Positions 24,140 to 26,525 of a stretch of 26,525 bases of DNA are shown one piece after another. The number at the start of each line of letters is the position of its first letter. Position 1 is the stretch's first letter. The notes below the pieces were generated by a model. The model saw only the letters and a list, made by a program, of their open reading frames with translations. It was not told the DNA's origin and did not search any database. The DNA is taken from positions 1 to 26,525 of the forward strand of contig WRFT01000002.1 of assembly GCA_009776385.1 (NCBI GenBank), given 5' to 3'. Position numbers and translations under genes: made by a program. Source of the stretch: Clostridia bacterium (GTDB lineage Bacteria > Bacillota > Clostridia > Christensenellales > Aristaeellaceae).

Positions 24140-26034
24140 TTGTTCTGTCCGTTAGAGAAATACATAAGTCGTTTGGCGAAAAAAGCGTATTGACCGGCGC
24201 GAACCTCACCGTTCAAGAGGGGAATCGTATCGGTTTAGTGGGCGTGAACGGCTCCGGAAAAACGACGCTGCTCAAATTAATTTGCGGGGAGTCCAACGCG
24301 GACAAAGGAACTGTCAGCGTAAAAAAAGACATGCGGGTGGGCTGGCTGGAGCAGCGCGGCAGTTTTTCCCCGGGGTATACGGTGCGGCAGGAACTTGAAA
24401 AAGTGTTTGAACCCGTGCGCGCCATGGAAGCGCGCCTGCGGCAATTGGAGGGTGAAATGGCGGCCGCGGCGGGAGATGCCGCGGCTTTGGCCCGTTTGGG
24501 CGGGGCCTATCAAAGCCTGACAGATGATTTTGAGCGGGAGAACGGATATGGATGGCAATCGGCTGTCTCGGGCGTTCTGGCAGGGTTGGGCTTTACGCGT
24601 GAACAACAGGGGCAGATAGCGGACAATCTGTCCGGCGGCGAGCGGACGCGGCTGAATCTATGCAAGCTGCTGTTAAAGAAACCGGAACTGCTGTTGCTGG
24701 ACGAGCCTACCAATCACCTGGATTTGGCGTCCGTCGACTGGCTCGAGCGTTTTTTATTGGCATATACCGGTACGGTTGTTCTCGTTAGCCATGACCGCTA
24801 TTTTTTAGACAGGGTTTGTTCGCATATCGCGGAGTTATCACATGGCATTATTGAACAATACAACGGCAACTACAGCGAGTACGCGCTCAAACGGGACAGG
24901 CTTTTTGAAAGCCGCCTAAAAGCCTATGATTTACAACGAAAGGAAATCGCCAGGCAGGAGGCGATCATCGCGCGGTATCGCATGTACAACCGCGAAAAGT
25001 CCATCCGCGCCGCGGAAAGCCGGGAAAAGCGTCTGGAAAAAATGGAACGAGTTGAAAAACCCGGGGAGGAGTCCGCTATCCGTTTCAGTTTTAAAACCGC
25101 GCGGCGTTCCGGTGAGGATGTACTCATGGTAAAGGGCCTTACGAAAAGGTTCACGGATAAACCATTGTTTGAAGGGGTGGGTTTTCACCTGCGAGCCGGG
25201 GAGCGTGTGGCGCTCATCGGGGCCAATGGTACGGGAAAGACGACGCTTATGAAATGCCTGACGGGGGAAATGCGCCCCGACGCCGGTACCGTGCGTTACG
25301 GCGTCAATGTGGACAGAGGCTATTATGATCAGCATCAGGCGAACTTAAACGATAACAACACAGTGCTGGATGAGGTTTGGAATGCCTTCCCGCGTCTGAA
25401 TCAAAGCCAGGTACGCGGCGCTTTGGGTTTGTTTCTTTTTTCGGGTGACGATGTGTTCAAGACCGTTCGCTCTTTATCGGGCGGTGAAAAAGGCCGCGTG
25501 GCGCTGGTGAAGCTTATGCTGCGGCAAGATAATCTGCTGTTACTGGACGAGCCGACAAACCATTTGGATATGGATAGCTGCGAGGTATTGGAAGAAGCGC
25601 TGGCAGGTTATTCCGGCGCGATACTGGCCATCAGCCATGATCGTTATTTTATCAACCGCTTTGCTGATAAGGTTTGTGTGCTGCAAGATGGCGGCTTGGC
25701 GGAGTATCCGGGTAATTACGATAATTACCTTGAAAAAACCACCCGCGAATACCCTCCCGACGATTCAGCTCCCGGCAGGACAAAAACCGAAGCGGATAAA
25801 GAAAAACGCCGAATGCGTCAAAGAATGGAATACGACAAGGAACAGCGGCAAAAAACGGAAGCGTTGGAACAAAACATCGCCGCCTTGGAATCGGAGATAC
25901 ATGGTTACGAAAACGCCCTGGCCAACCCCGCCACTTATACGGACACGGCATCTGCCGTGGCAATAGGCCGTGCCCTGCGCGCGGCGCGGGAACGGCTTGA
26001 GGCGATGTATGATGAATGGATGGCGTACTCGTGA
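24136..26034 (+). CDS. ABC-F family ATPase (YfmR/Uup/YdiF-like)
   Basis: A 632-residue soluble twin-ATPase without membrane segments; ABC-F proteins bind the ribosomal E site and relieve stalling or protect against antibiotics. The first NBD has Walker A GVNGSGKT (36-43), LSGGE (165-169) and LLLLDEPTNHLD (185-196); the charged helical linker runs about 245-325; the second NBD has GANGTGKT (362-369), LSGGE (447-451) and LLLLDEPTNHLD (467-478). A C-terminal basic coiled coil (about 550-630) is present, as in Uup/YdiF. Both sites look active. A housekeeping role is more likely than resistance, since no leader peptide or attenuator precedes it. Start coupled to the upstream gene by ATGA overlap; a terminator follows. 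Confidence 0.94.
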   Translation: MIVLSVREIHKSFGEKSVLTGANLTVQEGNRIGLVGVNGSGKTTLLKLICGESNADKGTVSVKKDMRVGWLEQRGSFSPGYTVRQELEKVFEPVRAMEARLRQLEGEMAAAAGDAAALARLGGAYQSLTDDFERENGYGWQSAVSGVLAGLGFTREQQGQIADNLSGGERTRLNLCKLLLKKPELLLLDEPTNHLDLASVDWLERFLLAYTGTVVLVSHDRYFLDRVCSHIAELSHGIIEQYNGNYSEYALKRDRLFESRLKAYDLQRKEIARQEAIIARYRMYNREKSIRAAESREKRLEKMERVEKPGEESAIRFSFKTARRSGEDVLMVKGLTKRFTDKPLFEGVGFHLRAGERVALIGANGTGKTTLMKCLTGEMRPDAGTVRYGVNVDRGYYDQHQANLNDNNTVLDEVWNAFPRLNQSQVRGALGLFLFSGDDVFKTVRSLSGGEKGRVALVKLMLRQDNLLLLDEPTNHLDMDSCEVLEEALAGYSGAILAISHDRYFINRFADKVCVLQDGGLAEYPGNYDNYLEKTTREYPPDDSAPGRTKTEADKEKRRMRQRMEYDKEQRQKTEALEQNIAALESEIHGYENALANPATYTDTASAVAIGRALRAARERLEAMYDEWMAYS

Positions 26035-26054
26035 AATAAGCTAACCAAGGCAGC

Positions 26055-26088
26055 AAAGGGGCTGCCGCATGACGCGGCAGCCCCTTTT
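26055..26088. terminator. Bidirectional rho-independent terminator
   Basis: A 14-base perfect stem (AAAGGGGCTGCCGC and its complement) with a 5-base loop, followed by TTTT. It lies between the convergent ABC-F gene and the solute-binding protein gene and can serve both. Confidence 0.92.
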
Positions 26089-26105
26089 AACAGAAACACG
26101 TTGAA

Positions 26106-26525
26106 TTATTTGCCCAGATAAGCGTCCAGCTGGCTCTGGCACTCGGCGATGACTTCACGCATGCCTACCGCTTCCATCTCGGCGATGATCTTCGGCAGCA
26201 TTTCGTCCGGATCGGAAGTGCCGGTCTGCAGCTCGTATACGTAATCACGCCATACGGCAGCCATGGCCAAGCACTGCGACTCTACGGGCATAATGTCAAA
26301 AGTGAAGCCCAACGCGGCAGAGGTGAGCGCGTCCTTGTATCCTGCCCATACCTTCGCCCACATACCGGGATCCGCCGGTACCGAATCAAAGGGTGACGCC
26401 TCAATGGGGCCTACCACGTAGGAGCCCTGGGTGTACGCGGCTAATGACATATTCGTATTGCCCAAATCGGTCCTGCGGACGATACCCGGCTCCACCACCG
26501 TATAGTGCTTATCCTCAATACCATA
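26106..26525 (-). CDS. Extracellular solute-binding protein, C-terminal part (DUF3502/LipO-like), 5'-truncated by window edge
   Basis: The last 139 residues of an open frame that runs off the right edge, starting YGIEDKHYTVVEPG in view and ending DAYLGK. The GIEDKHYT pattern, the Trp-rich middle and the C-terminal helix (PKIIAEMEAVGMREVIAECQ, given as its flanks) match the C-terminus of family 1 oligosaccharide-type binding proteins with a DUF3502 domain, which feed an ABC importer through a lipoprotein anchor. The signal peptide and ligand site are outside the window. The GTG at 26498 is internal and not a start. The matching permeases would lie to the right or elsewhere. Confidence 0.85.
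   Translation of the reverse strand, partial: YGIEDKHYTVVEPGIVRRTDLGNTNMSLAAYTQGSYVVGPIEASPFDSVPADPGMWAKVWAGYKDALTSAALGFTFDIMPVESQCLAMAAVWRDYVYELQTGTSDPDEMLPKIIAEMEAVGMREVIAECQSQLDAYLGK

Overview
The window is a gene-dense, entirely chromosomal-looking stretch from a moderately GC-rich member of the Clostridia (Firmicutes/Bacillota). Support for that comes from strong AGGAGG-type ribosome binding sites, several TTG starts, consensus sigma-A promoters, an Rrf2-regulated iscS-iscU pair, an XpaC/TelA pair, a DUF975-type membrane protein, a long clostridial-style HflX and a DUF3502-type solute-binding protein. I see no rRNA, tRNA, CRISPR array, insertion sequence or phage gene. No gene-free gap exceeds about 170 bases. 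The genus cannot be fixed from the sequence.

Region 1 (1-7616, minus strand) reads as one nine-gene transcription unit. It starts at a near-consensus promoter (7588-7616): iscR-like Rrf2 regulator, cysteine desulfurase, IscU scaffold, HflX GTPase with an N-terminal JAMM-type metalloprotease-like domain, two tandem M15B D,D-carboxypeptidases, a SpoU/TrmH RNA methyltransferase, a YwlG/DUF436 protein and an M42 aminopeptidase cut by the window edge. Gaps run from a 17-base overlap to 43 bases. The unit joins Fe-S assembly, ribosome rescue, peptidoglycan trimming and RNA modification.

Region 2 (7744-11032, plus strand) is a three-gene operon: XpaC-like membrane protein, TelA, and a two-TM protein that looks like a LemA-type helical domain fused to a TPM domain. 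It is probably an envelope-stress module.

Region 3 (11076-13909) has a second, cysteine-poor Rrf2 regulator with a palindrome at its own start site, divergent from a DUF975 membrane protein, followed by a membrane-anchored HtrA-type serine protease and a strong bidirectional terminator.

Region 4 (13931-17113) has a GH4 alpha-galactosidase-like enzyme (minus) divergent from a half-size ABC exporter (plus).

Region 5 (17133-23438, minus strand) is a four-gene operon: secreted protein of unknown function, a 910-residue zinc-ribbon/TM/TPR-like solenoid protein, an acyltransferase-3 membrane enzyme and an M29 aminopeptidase. The last three genes overlap end to start.

Region 6 (23448-26088, plus strand) is a TTG-started small protein of unknown function translationally coupled to an ABC-F ATPase and closed by a strong terminator. 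The window ends (26106-26525, minus) inside the C-terminus of an extracellular solute-binding protein.

The most unusual observations are the intact JAMM motif on HflX, the LemA-TPM fusion beside TelA, and the large zinc-ribbon/solenoid operon.
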